DNA from: Caulobacteraceae bacterium | GTDB lineage: Bacteria > Pseudomonadota > Alphaproteobacteria > Caulobacterales > Caulobacteraceae | DNA: 64,000 nt | Direction: 5' to 3' | Assembly: GCA_019695035.1 (NCBI GenBank) | Contig: JAIBAU010000012.1 | Coordinates: 1 to 64,000 of the forward strand | Part shown: one piece after another, positions 19,085 through 28,722 of the stretch | How the letters are laid out: each line of letters opens with the position of its first letter | Numbering within the stretch: the first letter of the stretch is position 1 | The notes under the pieces: generated by a model | What the model saw: the letters and a program-made list of their open reading frames with translations, nothing else | What the model was told of the DNA's origin: nothing | Database searches by the model: none | Made by a program: the position numbers and the translations under genes

Positions 19085-20101
19085 ATGAACCGGCGGCGGC
19101 TTCTGGCTGCGCCGCTGGTCCTGGCCGCCTGCAGCCGTGCGACCGCGGATCCTGTCGCTACGGAGCTGCCGCCGCTGAAATCAATCACGTCGTTTCCACT
19201 GGGCGTGGCTGCATCCGGGGACCAGTTCACCGATCCGGCCTGGGCCCGTCTGGTGCGCGCCAACTTCGACCGCATCACGCCCGAGTGGGAGATGAAGGCC
19301 GAAGCCTTTGCCCCCGCCGGCGGGGGCTTCGACTTCTCCGCACCCGACCGGCTCGTCGGCGCCGCTTTGGCGGCCCGTCTCTCCGTCTTCGGCCATACCA
19401 TCGTCTGGCAGGAGCAGGTCCCGCCGGCGCTTCAGGCGATTGACGGAGATCGGCGGACCTTCGCCGCCGGGTTCGCCAACTATGTGCGGGGCGTCGCCGG
19501 TCACTATGTGGGCAGCCTTGATGGCTGGGACGTGGTCAACGAGGCCGTGGCCGACGATGGCTCGGGCCTGAAAACGCGCAATGCGTTCATGGCTAACCTC
19601 GGCCCGGACTACATCCGCCTCGCCTTTGAACACGCGCGCGAGGCCGACGCGCGCACCCCCTTGCTGCTCAACGACTACAACCTGGAACAATTGCCGGAGA
19701 AGCGGCGTCAGTTTCTCCGCCTCGCGGAGAACCTGCTCCGGGCAGGCGCGCCGCTGACCGCCCTGGGAACGCAGACCCACGTCCCCGCTGACCTGCCGCG
19801 CGGCGCCATTGCGGCTTGCCTGCGCGATCTGGCGTCCCTCGGCTTGCCCGTTCACGTCTCCGAACTGGATGTCAGCCTGGCCCGCGCTCGCGGCCCCGAA
19901 CGCCCGGCGGCCATCGTCGGCGAGACCGTGGACGCCCTCATGGCGCTGCCTGAGCGGCAGCGTTTTGGGCTCACGATCTGGGGCGCGCGCGACAGGGACT
20001 CCTGGCTGGTCCGCGGCGGGCGGCGGGACGCGCCGGTCCTTTTCGATGACGCCGGGCGGCCCAAGTCCATGGCCGCAGCGCTGGTCGAAGCGTTGCGCTA
20101 G
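19085..20101 (+). CDS. GH10 endo-1,4-beta-xylanase, lipoprotein or Tat-exported
   Basis: 338 aa glycoside hydrolase family 10. Signal region MNRRRLLAAPLVLAAC has a lipobox LAAC (Cys16) and an Arg triplet reminiscent of Tat signals. Acid/base glutamate E153 in DGWDVVNEA, nucleophile E260 in HVSELDVSL, plus HTIVWQEQVP typical of the family. Begins 1 nt after the fliJ stop, so it appears to be the third gene of the fliIJ operon, an odd place for a hemicellulase. Confidence 0.92.
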   Translation: MNRRRLLAAPLVLAACSRATADPVATELPPLKSITSFPLGVAASGDQFTDPAWARLVRANFDRITPEWEMKAEAFAPAGGGFDFSAPDRLVGAALAARLSVFGHTIVWQEQVPPALQAIDGDRRTFAAGFANYVRGVAGHYVGSLDGWDVVNEAVADDGSGLKTRNAFMANLGPDYIRLAFEHAREADARTPLLLNDYNLEQLPEKRRQFLRLAENLLRAGAPLTALGTQTHVPADLPRGAIAACLRDLASLGLPVHVSELDVSLARARGPERPAAIVGETVDALMALPERQRFGLTIWGARDRDSWLVRGGRRDAPVLFDDAGRPKSMAAALVEALR

Positions 20102-20104
20102 CTC

Positions 20105-20599
20105 CTAGGAGCGGGAACGAATGCGCCCGGTTGGCCGAGGCGCCGGCGGCGCTTCCACCGTCGGCGGGGCAGGCTCAGCCACTGCTGCCTCCGGCTCTGT
20201 CGCCGACGCGGTCACGCCCGGCATCGGCTGTCCCTGCCCGATGGCTCCTCGGATGAAGCGCAGATCGTCAGAAATCCGGAACACTGCGACGTAGAATTCG
20301 CAGAACGACCGCCAGATCAGGGCCCCCGCTCCAAGCATCAGGAAGCCCGCCACCAGCACGGGGATCGGCAGCAGGAAGCGGTTGATGCCTTCCCCGCGAA
20401 GGGCCACCCCCACCGCGCCCCCGATGGTGCCGAAGCCGCCGAGCACGATCAGGGCCAGGCCCGCCCAGTAGATCAGATGGATCACCGGACCGGTCATCAG
20501 CCTGTCAAAGGTCAGCAGGTCCCAGAAGATCTCTCCCGGAGAGGTCTTCTTGAAACCCTCCATCGACGGGCGCGGACTGGACTTGGGGCGCGGGGCCAT
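20105..20599 (-). CDS. DUF4282-type small membrane protein
   Basis: 164 aa from the ATG at 20599 (MAPRPKSSPRP). A central DUF4282-like core has two membrane helices (about 42-65 and 75-98), starting with SPGEIFWDLLTFDRLMTGPVI, and the soluble C-terminal tail is Ala/Pro-rich. 87 nt after flhA on the same strand, so it could be the tail of the fliF operon, and convergent with the xylanase gene. Role unknown. Confidence 0.75.
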   Translation of the reverse strand: MAPRPKSSPRPSMEGFKKTSPGEIFWDLLTFDRLMTGPVIHLIYWAGLALIVLGGFGTIGGAVGVALRGEGINRFLLPIPVLVAGFLMLGAGALIWRSFCEFYVAVFRISDDLRFIRGAIGQGQPMPGVTASATEPEAAVAEPAPPTVEAPPAPRPTGRIRSRS

Positions 20600-20686
20600 G
20601 ACTCGCTCCGTGGGGGAACCGTCCCTGTCGCTAACAGCGCCTCCGGCTGCGCGCAACTCGTGCGATCACCGACCCCGCGTCGACGG

Positions 20687-22786
20687 CTAGATCTGGCCGA
20701 CGGTGCGCAGGCGGGCGCGGGGGTGGATTTCGTTCTGGCTCATCACCACCGTCTGGCCGCGGAAGCGCTCGACGATCGAGCGCACGTAGGGCCGGATCTG
20801 GGGCCCGGTCAGAAGCACCGCCGCGTCGCCGTTGGCGGCCGCCGCCTCGAAGGCGTCCCGCACGCCCCGAATGAATTCCTGCAGGCGCGAAGGCGGCAGC
20901 GCCAACTGCTTCTCCTCACCGGGCCCTATGAGTGCGTCGTGGAAAGACTGTTCCCAGTCGGGCGTCAGGGTGACGATGGGAAGCGCCCCGTCCGACCCCT
21001 TGTTCTGGAAGCAGAGCTGGCGCGCCAGGCGGGTGCGGACGTGTTCGACGAGCTGGGTGACCGAATTGGTGTGCGGCGCCGCCTCGGCGATGCCCTCGAG
21101 GATGACCGGCAGGTCGCGTATCGAGACGCGCTCGCGCAGCAGCGCCTGGAGAACCCGCTGGATCGTCGTGGCGGTGACCACCGACGGCACAAGTTCGTCG
21201 ACCAGCTTCTTCTGTTCGGCGGGAAGCTCCTTGAGCAGCTTCTGGACCTCCCCGTAGGAGAGCAGGTCGGCCATGTTCTCCTTGAGAATTTCGGTCAGAT
21301 GGGTGGTCAGCACCGTTGCGGGATCGACGATGGTGTAGCCGCGGAAGGTCGCCTCCTCGCGCAGCGCGTCGTCGATCCAGGTGGCCGGAAGGCCGAACGC
21401 CGGCTCCCGCACATGCTCCCCGGGCAACTCGACCTGCCGGCCGGCGGGGTCCATCGCCATGAGACATCCGAGGCGGACCTCGCCCTGACCGGATTCGAGC
21501 TCCTTGATCCGGATCGCGTAGCCCTGGGTGGCGAGGCGCATGTTGTCGAGGATGCGCACCGGCGGCATGACGAAGCCGTACTCGCTGGCCAGGGTGCGCC
21601 GAAGCGCCCGGATCTGATCGGTCAGGCGCCGGCCCTCCAGATCGTTGATCAGGGACAGCAGGCCATAGCCCAGTTCGATCTTCACCTCGTCGATGGTGAG
21701 CGAATTGGCGATCGGCTCCTCGACATCCTCCGCGGGCTTTTCCTCCGTCTCGGCAGGCTTCTCGGCCTCCGCCGGCTTTCCGCCGAGGCGCCACGCCAGA
21801 AAAGCCGCACCCGCGGCGAGTCCCCAGAACGGCAGGATCGGCATGCCGGGAATGACGCCGATGATGGCCGAGGCCGCCGCAACCATGCCCAGCGCAATCG
21901 GATTGGTCGCCAGCTGGGCCACGAGCGCCTTGTCGGCGGAGCCCTCGACCCCTGACTTCGAGACGAGAAAGCCCGCCGCGATCGAGATGATGAGCGCCGG
22001 GACCTGCGTCACCAGGCCGTCGCCGACGGTCAGCACCACGTAGGAGCCGGCCGCCTCGGCGGCCGGCATGCCGTGCTGAAGGATGCCGATGAGCAGCCCG
22101 CCCACGGCGTTGATGAAGACGATCACCAGCCCGGCGACGGCGTCCCCCCGGACAAACTTCGAGGCGCCGTCCATGGCGCCGAAGAAGGTCGATTCCTGCT
22201 CCAGCTCCTTGCGGCGGCGCTTGGCTTCAGTCTCGTCCACCAGCCCGGCCGAGAGGTCGGCGTCGATCGCCATTTGCTTGCCCGGCATGGAATCGAGGGC
22301 GAAGCGGGCGGCGACCTCGGCGATGCGCGTCGAACCCTTGGTGATCACAACGAAGTTCACCACCACAAGGATGGCAAAGACGATCAGGCCGATGACGAAG
22401 TTCCCGCCCATCATGAGATGGCCGAAGGCCTCGATCACCTGCCCTGCCGACCCCGTCCCCTCGTGCCCGTGCCCGAGCACCAGGCGGGTCGACGCCAGGT
22501 TCAGGCCCAGCCGGAACAGCGTGGTGACCAGCAGCACGGTCGGAAAGACGGCGAACTCCAGCGGCTTCTTGATCAGGAGCGCCGTCATGAGGATGAGAAC
22601 GGCGGAGACAAGCGACATCGCCAGCAGAAGATCGAGCACGATCTTCGGCATGGGAATGATGAGGAGGACGACGATGAAGATGACGCCGACGGCCATGGCC
22701 ACCTCGCCCCGCATCACCCAGCCGCTGACGTCGCGCAGGCTCGGGAATGCGCGCGGCGGTTGGCGGGTAAGGGCGGCGTCGGTCAC
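20687..22786 (-). CDS. flhA: Flagellar export gate protein FlhA
   Basis: 699 aa inner-membrane export-gate subunit. Eight helices in the first 320 residues with the FHIPEP region (GEVAMAVGVIFIVVLLIIPMP start, FVIGLIVFAILVVVNFVVIT, RFALDSMPGKQMAIDADL), and a large cytoplasmic domain (about 350-690) binding chaperone-substrate complexes. Last flagellar gene of the fliF operon, 17 nt after flbD. Confidence 0.96.
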   Translation of the reverse strand: MTDAALTRQPPRAFPSLRDVSGWVMRGEVAMAVGVIFIVVLLIIPMPKIVLDLLLAMSLVSAVLILMTALLIKKPLEFAVFPTVLLVTTLFRLGLNLASTRLVLGHGHEGTGSAGQVIEAFGHLMMGGNFVIGLIVFAILVVVNFVVITKGSTRIAEVAARFALDSMPGKQMAIDADLSAGLVDETEAKRRRKELEQESTFFGAMDGASKFVRGDAVAGLVIVFINAVGGLLIGILQHGMPAAEAAGSYVVLTVGDGLVTQVPALIISIAAGFLVSKSGVEGSADKALVAQLATNPIALGMVAAASAIIGVIPGMPILPFWGLAAGAAFLAWRLGGKPAEAEKPAETEEKPAEDVEEPIANSLTIDEVKIELGYGLLSLINDLEGRRLTDQIRALRRTLASEYGFVMPPVRILDNMRLATQGYAIRIKELESGQGEVRLGCLMAMDPAGRQVELPGEHVREPAFGLPATWIDDALREEATFRGYTIVDPATVLTTHLTEILKENMADLLSYGEVQKLLKELPAEQKKLVDELVPSVVTATTIQRVLQALLRERVSIRDLPVILEGIAEAAPHTNSVTQLVEHVRTRLARQLCFQNKGSDGALPIVTLTPDWEQSFHDALIGPGEEKQLALPPSRLQEFIRGVRDAFEAAAANGDAAVLLTGPQIRPYVRSIVERFRGQTVVMSQNEIHPRARLRTVGQI

Positions 22787-22803
22787 GTCGGTCTACTCTT
22801 CAC

Positions 22804-24171
22804 TCAGGCTGCGGAGGCCGAAAGTCCGCTTTGGGGGGCAGGGATCATCACGCCCGCTCCGGCGTACTCGTTGAGCTTGTTGCGCAGGGTGCGGATCGAG
22901 ATGCCAAGGATATTCGCCGCATGGGTCCGGTTGCCCAGGCAGTGGGTGAGGGTGTCCAGGATGAGCGCCTGCTCCATCTCGGCCACGGTCTGGCCGACGA
23001 ACGAGCGGGAAACGGCGTCCGCCGCCTGGGCCGCACGACCGGCGACGCTCTCGCCGGCGGCCGCCAGCTGCTGACCGTCCGGCATGCGGACGGCGGTCTC
23101 GTCAATCTCGGGTCCCGTGGCGAGGAGCACCGCGCGGTGCATGGCGTTCTCGAGCTCGCGGACATTGCCGGGCCAGCTGTGGGCCCGCAGGCGCCGCTGC
23201 GCCTCTTCGGACAGAGGCCGCTCGGGCACGCCATTGGCGGCTGCGTACTTCTTCACGAAGTGAGCGGCCATGACCGCCACGTCGCCCGGCCGCTCGCGCA
23301 GCGGGGGAAGCCGCAGGTTCACGACGTTGAGGCGATAGAGAAGGTCCTCTCGGAAGGTCCCCTCACGCACGGCCTGAGCCAGGTCGCGGTTGGAGGTGGC
23401 CAGGATGCGGATGTTCACCTTCACCGGCTTCTGTCCGCCGACCCGGTCGATGACCCTTTCCTGGATCGCACGCAGCAGCTTGGCCTGCAGCCGACCGTCC
23501 ATTTCGCTGATTTCGTCGAGCAGCAGGGTGCCGCCGTCGGCCTCCTCGAACTTTCCGATCCGACGCGCGACCGCGCCTGTGAAGGCGCCCTTCTCGTGAC
23601 CGAACAGCTCACTTTCCAGCAGGTTTTCGGGAATGGCGGCGCAGTTGACCGAAATGAACGGCTTGGACGCGCGCCGCGACTTCTGATGGACGTAGCGGGC
23701 CATCACCTCCTTGCCGACGCCGCTCTCGCCGGTGATGAGGATGGACGCCTCCGATGCCGCCACCTGGTCCGCCAGTGCGATCACCGCCTTCATCGACGGG
23801 TCGTTCACCACCATCGGACGTTCGTCGTCGGCGACCGCGGCCAGCACAGCTGCGATGAGTTCGGCGTCCGGCGGCAAGGGAATGAATTCCTTCGCGCCGG
23901 CGCGAATGGCGTCCGCCGCCTTGTCCGGGTCGGCCCCCACGCCGCACGCGACCACGGGCACGTGGATGCGCTCGGCCTCGTTGGCGTCGATGAGCGCTCG
24001 AATGTCGAGCTCGTAGTCGACCATGAGGAGGTCGGCTCCCTGCCCGCGCCGCAGCGCGTCGGTGGCCTGGGCGCACGTCTCGACGTGGCCCACCTTGGCG
24101 CCCTGGCTCATCGCCATCTTCACGGCGGCGGCGAGCTGACCGCTCAGTCGTCCGACTACCAGAAGCCGCAT
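22804..24171 (-). CDS. flbD: Sigma54-dependent flagellar regulator FlbD
   Basis: 455 aa. N-terminal receiver-like domain (1-115) lacks the paired acidic residues expected near position 8-10 (VVGRLSG) though D52 and K94 remain, so it looks degenerate, as in Caulobacter FlbD. AAA+ domain about 120-355 with Walker A GESGVGKE (148-155), sigma54-contact loop GAFTGA (195-200), then a Fis-type HTH (about 410-440, AANILGISIRTLRNKLNEY). Activates late flagellar genes and represses fliF in C. crescentus. Possible binding sites are marked at fliF, fliK and flgK. Confidence 0.94.
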   Translation of the reverse strand: MRLLVVGRLSGQLAAAVKMAMSQGAKVGHVETCAQATDALRRGQGADLLMVDYELDIRALIDANEAERIHVPVVACGVGADPDKAADAIRAGAKEFIPLPPDAELIAAVLAAVADDERPMVVNDPSMKAVIALADQVAASEASILITGESGVGKEVMARYVHQKSRRASKPFISVNCAAIPENLLESELFGHEKGAFTGAVARRIGKFEEADGGTLLLDEISEMDGRLQAKLLRAIQERVIDRVGGQKPVKVNIRILATSNRDLAQAVREGTFREDLLYRLNVVNLRLPPLRERPGDVAVMAAHFVKKYAAANGVPERPLSEEAQRRLRAHSWPGNVRELENAMHRAVLLATGPEIDETAVRMPDGQQLAAAGESVAGRAAQAADAVSRSFVGQTVAEMEQALILDTLTHCLGNRTHAANILGISIRTLRNKLNEYAGAGVMIPAPQSGLSASAA

Positions 24172-24199
24172 GGGTATTCTCCTTCAGTCAGCCGCCCGT

Positions 24200-24535
24200 T
24201 CAGGCCGCCGCGTCTTCACTCTTGATGATTTCGGTCATGGTCACGCCGAGGCGTTCGTCGACGACGACCACCTCGCCCCGGGCGACCAGGCGGTTGTTCA
24301 CGTAGATGTCGATGGCCTCGCCGACCTTCCGGTCGAGCTCCAGCACGCTACCGCTGCCCAGCTTGAGCAGCTGGGCGACCGTCATGTGCGCCTTGCCCAG
24401 CACAGCGGAGATGTTGACCGGGACATCGAACACAGGCGCCAGGTCGACCGCGGTCTTCTCAGGTTCGTCCGAGAGTGTCGCGAGCGCAGTGCTCTCGGGA
24501 AATTCTTCGAGCGGCAGGTCATTGTCGTCAGACAT
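24200..24535 (-). CDS. fliN: Flagellar motor switch protein FliN
   Basis: 111 aa, C-ring protein. SpoA domain about 35-107 with PVNISAVLGKAHMTVAQLLKLGSGSVLELDR and NRLVARGEVVVVDERLGVTMTEI. Acidic N-terminal tail of about 25 residues. Its ATG directly follows the fliH stop with no gap. Confidence 0.95.
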   Translation of the reverse strand: MSDDNDLPLEEFPESTALATLSDEPEKTAVDLAPVFDVPVNISAVLGKAHMTVAQLLKLGSGSVLELDRKVGEAIDIYVNNRLVARGEVVVVDERLGVTMTEIIKSEDAAA

Positions 24536-25183
24536 TTACGCTTCTCCGTCTGGAGACAGGTCGATGGGGTCGGCATGCAGGCGCTCCGCCGCGAGGGCGG
24601 ACGCGATGACGTCGGCGATGCGGGCGGCGGTGGATTCGGGATTGAAGACGGCAGAGCCGTCCCCCCAGTCGAGGCTGAACGCCGCGCCGGTCTCCCCGGC
24701 CTCCGGCTTCACCACGATCTGGCCGGCGTATCCGATGTCGGCCGCGATCTGCTCGGCGATTTCGCTCATCAGGGCGGGCTCGAGGGGGGTCCGCAGGATC
24801 AGTCGCGGCTGCTCCGTGAACTCTCGCGACAGGGACTCCAGCGCAGCCTCCAGCGGCGCCTGCGGAAACCGCTCCAGCGCAGCGTCGGCGATCGCCTTGC
24901 CCGCCGCCATGGCCAGCCCCGCAGCGTGGACCCGGTGGTTGTGCGCGACCTGCGCCAGGGCGGCCAGGCCCGCGCGCGCGGTCTCCGCGAGGTCAGCGAG
25001 GGCCTGAGCCTGCAGACCCTGCAGCGACGCCAGGGCCGCCGCCTCCCCTTCGCGACAGGCCTCCTGTCGCAGCACGTCGGCCTCGTCGGCCGTATAGGCG
25101 CGCTTCATCCGCACGGGCGCGGACACGACCTCGCCCCCGCCGTCGAACACCGTATCGAAGGAGAACTTCCGGGCTTCTGTCAC
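24536..25183 (-). CDS. fliH: Flagellar assembly protein FliH (FlbE)
   Basis: 215 aa regulator of FliI. Helical, Ala-rich central part (about 40-120) and a C-terminal V-ATPase E-like domain (about 130-215, FSLDWGDGSAVFNPES). Called by position between fliG and fliN, where C. crescentus has flbE/fliH, and by the usual length. Confidence 0.85.
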   Translation of the reverse strand: MTEARKFSFDTVFDGGGEVVSAPVRMKRAYTADEADVLRQEACREGEAAALASLQGLQAQALADLAETARAGLAALAQVAHNHRVHAAGLAMAAGKAIADAALERFPQAPLEAALESLSREFTEQPRLILRTPLEPALMSEIAEQIAADIGYAGQIVVKPEAGETGAAFSLDWGDGSAVFNPESTAARIADVIASALAAERLHADPIDLSPDGEA

Positions 25184-25196
25184 GCGAGCTGCTCCA

Positions 25197-26228
25197 TCAG
25201 TAGATCAGCTCATCGTCGCCGCCCTGGCCGGCCAGCATGATTTCGCCCTTGGCGGCGAGATCCTTCGCGACCTGGACCATGGCCATCTGGGCCGCGTCCA
25301 CATCCTTAAGCCGGACCGGGCCCATGGACTCCATATCCTCGCGCATGATCTTCGACGCGCGCTCGGACATGTTGGAGAAGAACATCTCACGCAAACTGTC
25401 CGAAGCCCCCTTGAGGGCCAGACCCAGCTGGTCCTTCTCGACCGCACGCAGCAGTGTCTGGACGCCGCCGGGGTCGAGCTTCGAAAGGTCTTCGAAGACG
25501 AACATCAGGGCGCGGATCCGCTCGGCCGCTTCGCGATTGCGCTCTTCCAGCGCGGCGATGAATCGACCCTCGGTCTGGCGGTCGAAGGAGTTGAAGATCT
25601 CCGCCATCATCTCGTGGCTGTCTCGCTTGGAGGTGCGGGCCAGGTTCGACATGAATTCGTTGCGGAGCGTCTGTTCGATCTTGTCGAGGATCTCCCGCTG
25701 CACCGGCTCCATGCGCAGCATCCGCTGCACGCACTCGAGCGCGAAGTCCTCGGGCAGGGCGGAGAGGACCCGACTGGCGTGCTCGGCCTTGATCTTGGAC
25801 AGCACCACGGCGACGGTCTGGGGGTATTCGTTCTTGAGGTAGTTCGCCAGAACCGCCTCGTTCACGTTGCCCAGCTTGTCCCACATGGTGCGGCCGGCCG
25901 GACCGCGGATTTCCTCCATGAGGCTGTCGACGCGCTCGTTCGGCATGAACGAGGACAGCAGGCGCTGGGTCTGCTCGAAGCTTCCCATCACCGATCCGGC
26001 GCCGGACATTCCCGACACAAACTCGATCAGCAGCTGCTCGACCACCGCGGCCGACACGGTGCCCAGGCTCGACATCGCCTGGGAGATCTCCTTGATCTCG
26101 TCCTCGTCGAGGCTCTCCCACAGCTTGTGGTGATCCTCGCCGAGCGCCAGCAGGATGATGGCGGCCTTCTCCGGACCCGTAAGTTTCTTGGGATCCTCGA
26201 CGGCCCGCTTCTGGACGCGGATGGCCAT
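25197..26228 (-). CDS. fliG: Flagellar motor switch protein FliG
   Basis: 343 aa. Domains N (1-110), M (110-200, [20 protein letters not shown]) and C (230-340). The torque helix near 290-310 carries charged residues ([24 protein letters not shown]). 3 nt after fliF. Confidence 0.96.
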   Translation of the reverse strand: MAIRVQKRAVEDPKKLTGPEKAAIILLALGEDHHKLWESLDEDEIKEISQAMSSLGTVSAAVVEQLLIEFVSGMSGAGSVMGSFEQTQRLLSSFMPNERVDSLMEEIRGPAGRTMWDKLGNVNEAVLANYLKNEYPQTVAVVLSKIKAEHASRVLSALPEDFALECVQRMLRMEPVQREILDKIEQTLRNEFMSNLARTSKRDSHEMMAEIFNSFDRQTEGRFIAALEERNREAAERIRALMFVFEDLSKLDPGGVQTLLRAVEKDQLGLALKGASDSLREMFFSNMSERASKIMREDMESMGPVRLKDVDAAQMAMVQVAKDLAAKGEIMLAGQGGDDELIY

Positions 26229-26231
26229 GGA

Positions 26232-27878
26232 TCAGGTCTCGTGCAGCCAGCCGCGGAGGATCGAAATCGACTCCTCGGGATGGTTGTCGACGAACTCCGC
26301 GACCCGCTTGACCGAGGAGGTCTTCAGACCGCCCTCGATGCGGGCGATGTCGATCCGCTGCTCCATTTCGCTGGGTCCCGGGAGGCTCAGCTGACCGCCA
26401 GCGCCGGCGGGTGAGAAGGCGACAACGTTGGAGCCGTCGGTGAGCTGGGGCGCGCCGCCCGCAGCCATGGCCAGCGCCGGAACGGGCATGGCTCCGCCGC
26501 CCGGGCCGCCCGCCGACTTGAGCAGGGGACGCACCACGAAGAAGATGATCAACAGGCCGACGACGAGGAGGACGAGAAGCTCTACACCACGCATGATGTC
26601 GTTCTTGTCGAAGGAGAACGGCGTCGAGGACGTTCCGCCGTCCACCCCGTCGGCGTCGCGATTGAAGCGGACGTTGACGACCTGGACCTGGTCCTGGCGG
26701 GACTGGTCGTAACCCATGGCCGAACGCACCAGTTGCTCGATCTTCTGCATGTCGGCGGCGGATCGCGGGGCGTAGGTGACCTTGCCGTCGCGGTCCGTGG
26801 TGGAAACCCCGTCGACAGCGACTGCGACGGACAGGCGCTTGATTGCGCCCGGCTCGATCACCTCGGTGCGAGTGGTGTTGGAGATCTCGTAGTTGGTGGT
26901 CTCCTGGGTGTTGCCGCTCTGCGATCCGTTGGTCGAGCCGAGGCCCGGCGCGGCTCCTCCGGGCAGATTGGCGGCCGCCCCGACCGCGCCGTCGGGCGAG
27001 GCCGAGGTATCGGAGGAGGTCTCCTCGCTTGTGGTGGTCGAGCGCACGACCTGCCCGTCCGGGTCAAAGGTCTGGCGTTGCTCGGTGACGCGGGTCTCGT
27101 CCACGTCGGCGGTAACCTGGACGCGGGCCTTGCCGGGCCCCACGACGCCTTCGACGACGTCGCGGATCGCGCGCCGCAGCCGTTCCTCCACTTCTGTCTT
27201 GCGGTCGTCAGCCATGGCGCTGGCGCTCGCGCCGTCGTCCTCGGAACCTGCAGCGAGCATCTTGCCGCTCTCATCGACGACGGTGACGTGCTCCGGCTTC
27301 AGGTTGGGAACGGCGCCGGCGACCAGGTTACGCAACGACCGGACCTGATCACCGGAGAGATCGCGGTGCCCCAACCCGACCACGATAGAGGCGGTGGGCG
27401 CGGCTGCCTCCTCCTCGAACAGCTGCCGCCGCGGAAGCACCAGGTGCACACGCGCGGATGTCACGCCGTCCAGCGAGCGGATCGTGCGGGCCAGTTCGCC
27501 TTCGAGAGCCCTCTGCCGGTTCAGGTTCTGGACGAAGTCCGTCTGCCCGAGGGCCGAGGCGTTGTCGAAGATCTCGTACCCGACCGACCCGGATGTCGGC
27601 AGCCCTTTCGAGGACAGCATAAGGCGGGTCGACGCGACCTTGTCCCGGGGGACCATGATGGTCGAACCGTCGCCCTTGGCTTCGTACTTGATGTTCGCCT
27701 GGTCCAGGGCGGCGGTGATCTCCGCAGCCTCCTTGAGATCCAGGTTGGAATAGAGCAGCGCCGACGGCTCCGAGCCGACCTTGAGCATAAGGAAAATGAG
27801 CAGCATCGCGGCGCCGGCCGCGGCGCCGAGGACGACGCCCCACCGCCCGATGCCAAATCTCTGCAAACCTGCGAACAC
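26232..27878 (-). CDS. fliF: Flagellar MS-ring protein FliF
   Basis: 548 aa. N-terminal membrane helix (about 15-33), YscJ/FliF ring domains (45-220) with LEGELARTIRSLDGVTSARVHLVLP, a variable Ser/Thr/Gly-rich loop (about 290-340), a second helix (about 440-462) and a C-terminal FliG-binding tail (about 505-548). First gene of the six-gene fliF-fliG-fliH-fliN-flbD-flhA operon. A CtrA-box-like site and an FlbD-box-like site sit upstream. Confidence 0.96.
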   Translation of the reverse strand: MFAGLQRFGIGRWGVVLGAAAGAAMLLIFLMLKVGSEPSALLYSNLDLKEAAEITAALDQANIKYEAKGDGSTIMVPRDKVASTRLMLSSKGLPTSGSVGYEIFDNASALGQTDFVQNLNRQRALEGELARTIRSLDGVTSARVHLVLPRRQLFEEEAAAPTASIVVGLGHRDLSGDQVRSLRNLVAGAVPNLKPEHVTVVDESGKMLAAGSEDDGASASAMADDRKTEVEERLRRAIRDVVEGVVGPGKARVQVTADVDETRVTEQRQTFDPDGQVVRSTTTSEETSSDTSASPDGAVGAAANLPGGAAPGLGSTNGSQSGNTQETTNYEISNTTRTEVIEPGAIKRLSVAVAVDGVSTTDRDGKVTYAPRSAADMQKIEQLVRSAMGYDQSRQDQVQVVNVRFNRDADGVDGGTSSTPFSFDKNDIMRGVELLVLLVVGLLIIFFVVRPLLKSAGGPGGGAMPVPALAMAAGGAPQLTDGSNVVAFSPAGAGGQLSLPGPSEMEQRIDIARIEGGLKTSSVKRVAEFVDNHPEESISILRGWLHET

Positions 27879-27953
27879 GCGCTGGAGCCCCGCCCTCTAA
27901 GTCTGCGGACGCCCTTCGAGCCATACCCGCTAGGCAGGAATTTCCGGGTACAT

Positions 27954-27970
27954 GGTAAAGAGGTGATTAA
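27954..27970 (-). promoter_or_regulatory. CtrA-box-like site upstream of fliF
   Basis: Minus strand TTAA-N7-TTTACC at 27970-27954; the C. crescentus consensus is TTAA-N7-TTAAC, so one mismatch. About 75 nt upstream of the fliF start, the expected region for a class II flagellar promoter. Confidence 0.6.
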
Positions 27971-27995
27971 GCTTCCAATGCGGAAGCCTTGGCGA

Positions 27996-28015
27996 CGCGG
28001 CCCAAATTTGCCGCG
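27996..28015. promoter_or_regulatory. FlbD-box (ftr)-like inverted repeat at the fliF promoter
   Basis: Perfect 6-bp arms CGCGGC and GCCGCG separated by CCAAATTT. Core AAATTTGCCG resembles the sites near fliK and flgK. In C. crescentus, FlbD represses fliF from an ftr element in its promoter. Placed 26 bp upstream of the CtrA-like box. Confidence 0.5.
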
Positions 28016-28056
28016 AGACCGTTGAAACTGCTCAAGGGGTATCGGAGAAAGTCTCC

Positions 28057-28665
28057 ATGTTTCGACCGTTCCTGATCGTCGCTGCCGTCGTCGCCGCAGG
28101 CTCAGCCTCTGCCCAGACGGGCCCGACCCCGGGCCTTTTCATCAGCCCCGCCGGAGAACCGTTCCGGGCCCGGTCCGGGGAAGCCTATCCCCTGCCCAAG
28201 TGGTTCGCAGGAGCGGACTCCGACCACGACGGCGGCCTGACGCCGACTGAGTTCGAGCAGGACTCGCAGCGCTTTTTCGACGTGCTGGACACCAATCACG
28301 ACGGCAAGATCAACAACGTCGAAACGGTGGCCTACGAGACCAATGTGGCGCCGGAAATCGTCCGCAAGATTCCCCTGCTCAGCGATCAGCGGGGCCACCC
28401 GACGGCCGCCATGCGCACCCTGCCGCCGCCCGATGGCGGACCCACGCGTCTGCGGCCGCCCAACGAGGGCGCCGGTTTCTACGCTCTCCTGAACGAGCCT
28501 GAGCCCGTCACCGCCGCGGATATGGATTTCAATACGATTATTACCCGTCAGGAGTGGTCGGCCGCCGCCAAGCGGCGCTTCACGCGCCTGGACAAGAATG
28601 CAGATCGCAGACTGACTCTGGATGAGTTGCCGACGCCGCCCGTCGCGCAGGCCGCCGGGGGCTGA
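28057..28665 (+). CDS. Secreted EF-hand calcium-binding protein
   Basis: 202 aa. Signal peptide to about residue 20 (SASAQ). Four EF-hand-like loops: DSDHDGGLTPTEF, DTNHDGKINNVE, DMDFNTIITRQEW and DKNADRRLTLDEL; loops 1, 2 and 4 have near-canonical Ca2+ ligands, loop 3 is weaker. Divergent from the fliF operon and probably unrelated to it. Precise role unknown. Confidence 0.85.
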   Translation: MFRPFLIVAAVVAAGSASAQTGPTPGLFISPAGEPFRARSGEAYPLPKWFAGADSDHDGGLTPTEFEQDSQRFFDVLDTNHDGKINNVETVAYETNVAPEIVRKIPLLSDQRGHPTAAMRTLPPPDGGPTRLRPPNEGAGFYALLNEPEPVTAADMDFNTIITRQEWSAAAKRRFTRLDKNADRRLTLDELPTPPVAQAAGG

Positions 28666-28673
28666 AGGCGCGA

Positions 28674-28699
28674 AAGCCGCGCCCTTTCGGGCGCGGCTT
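28674..28699. terminator. Terminator between EF-hand gene and sciP
   Basis: Perfect 11-bp arms AAGCCGCGCCC and GGGCGCGGCTT around loop TTTC, between convergent genes. T tract is short. Confidence 0.75.
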
Positions 28700-28722
28700 G
28701 CGTCTCGGACCCTGGAAGCGGG

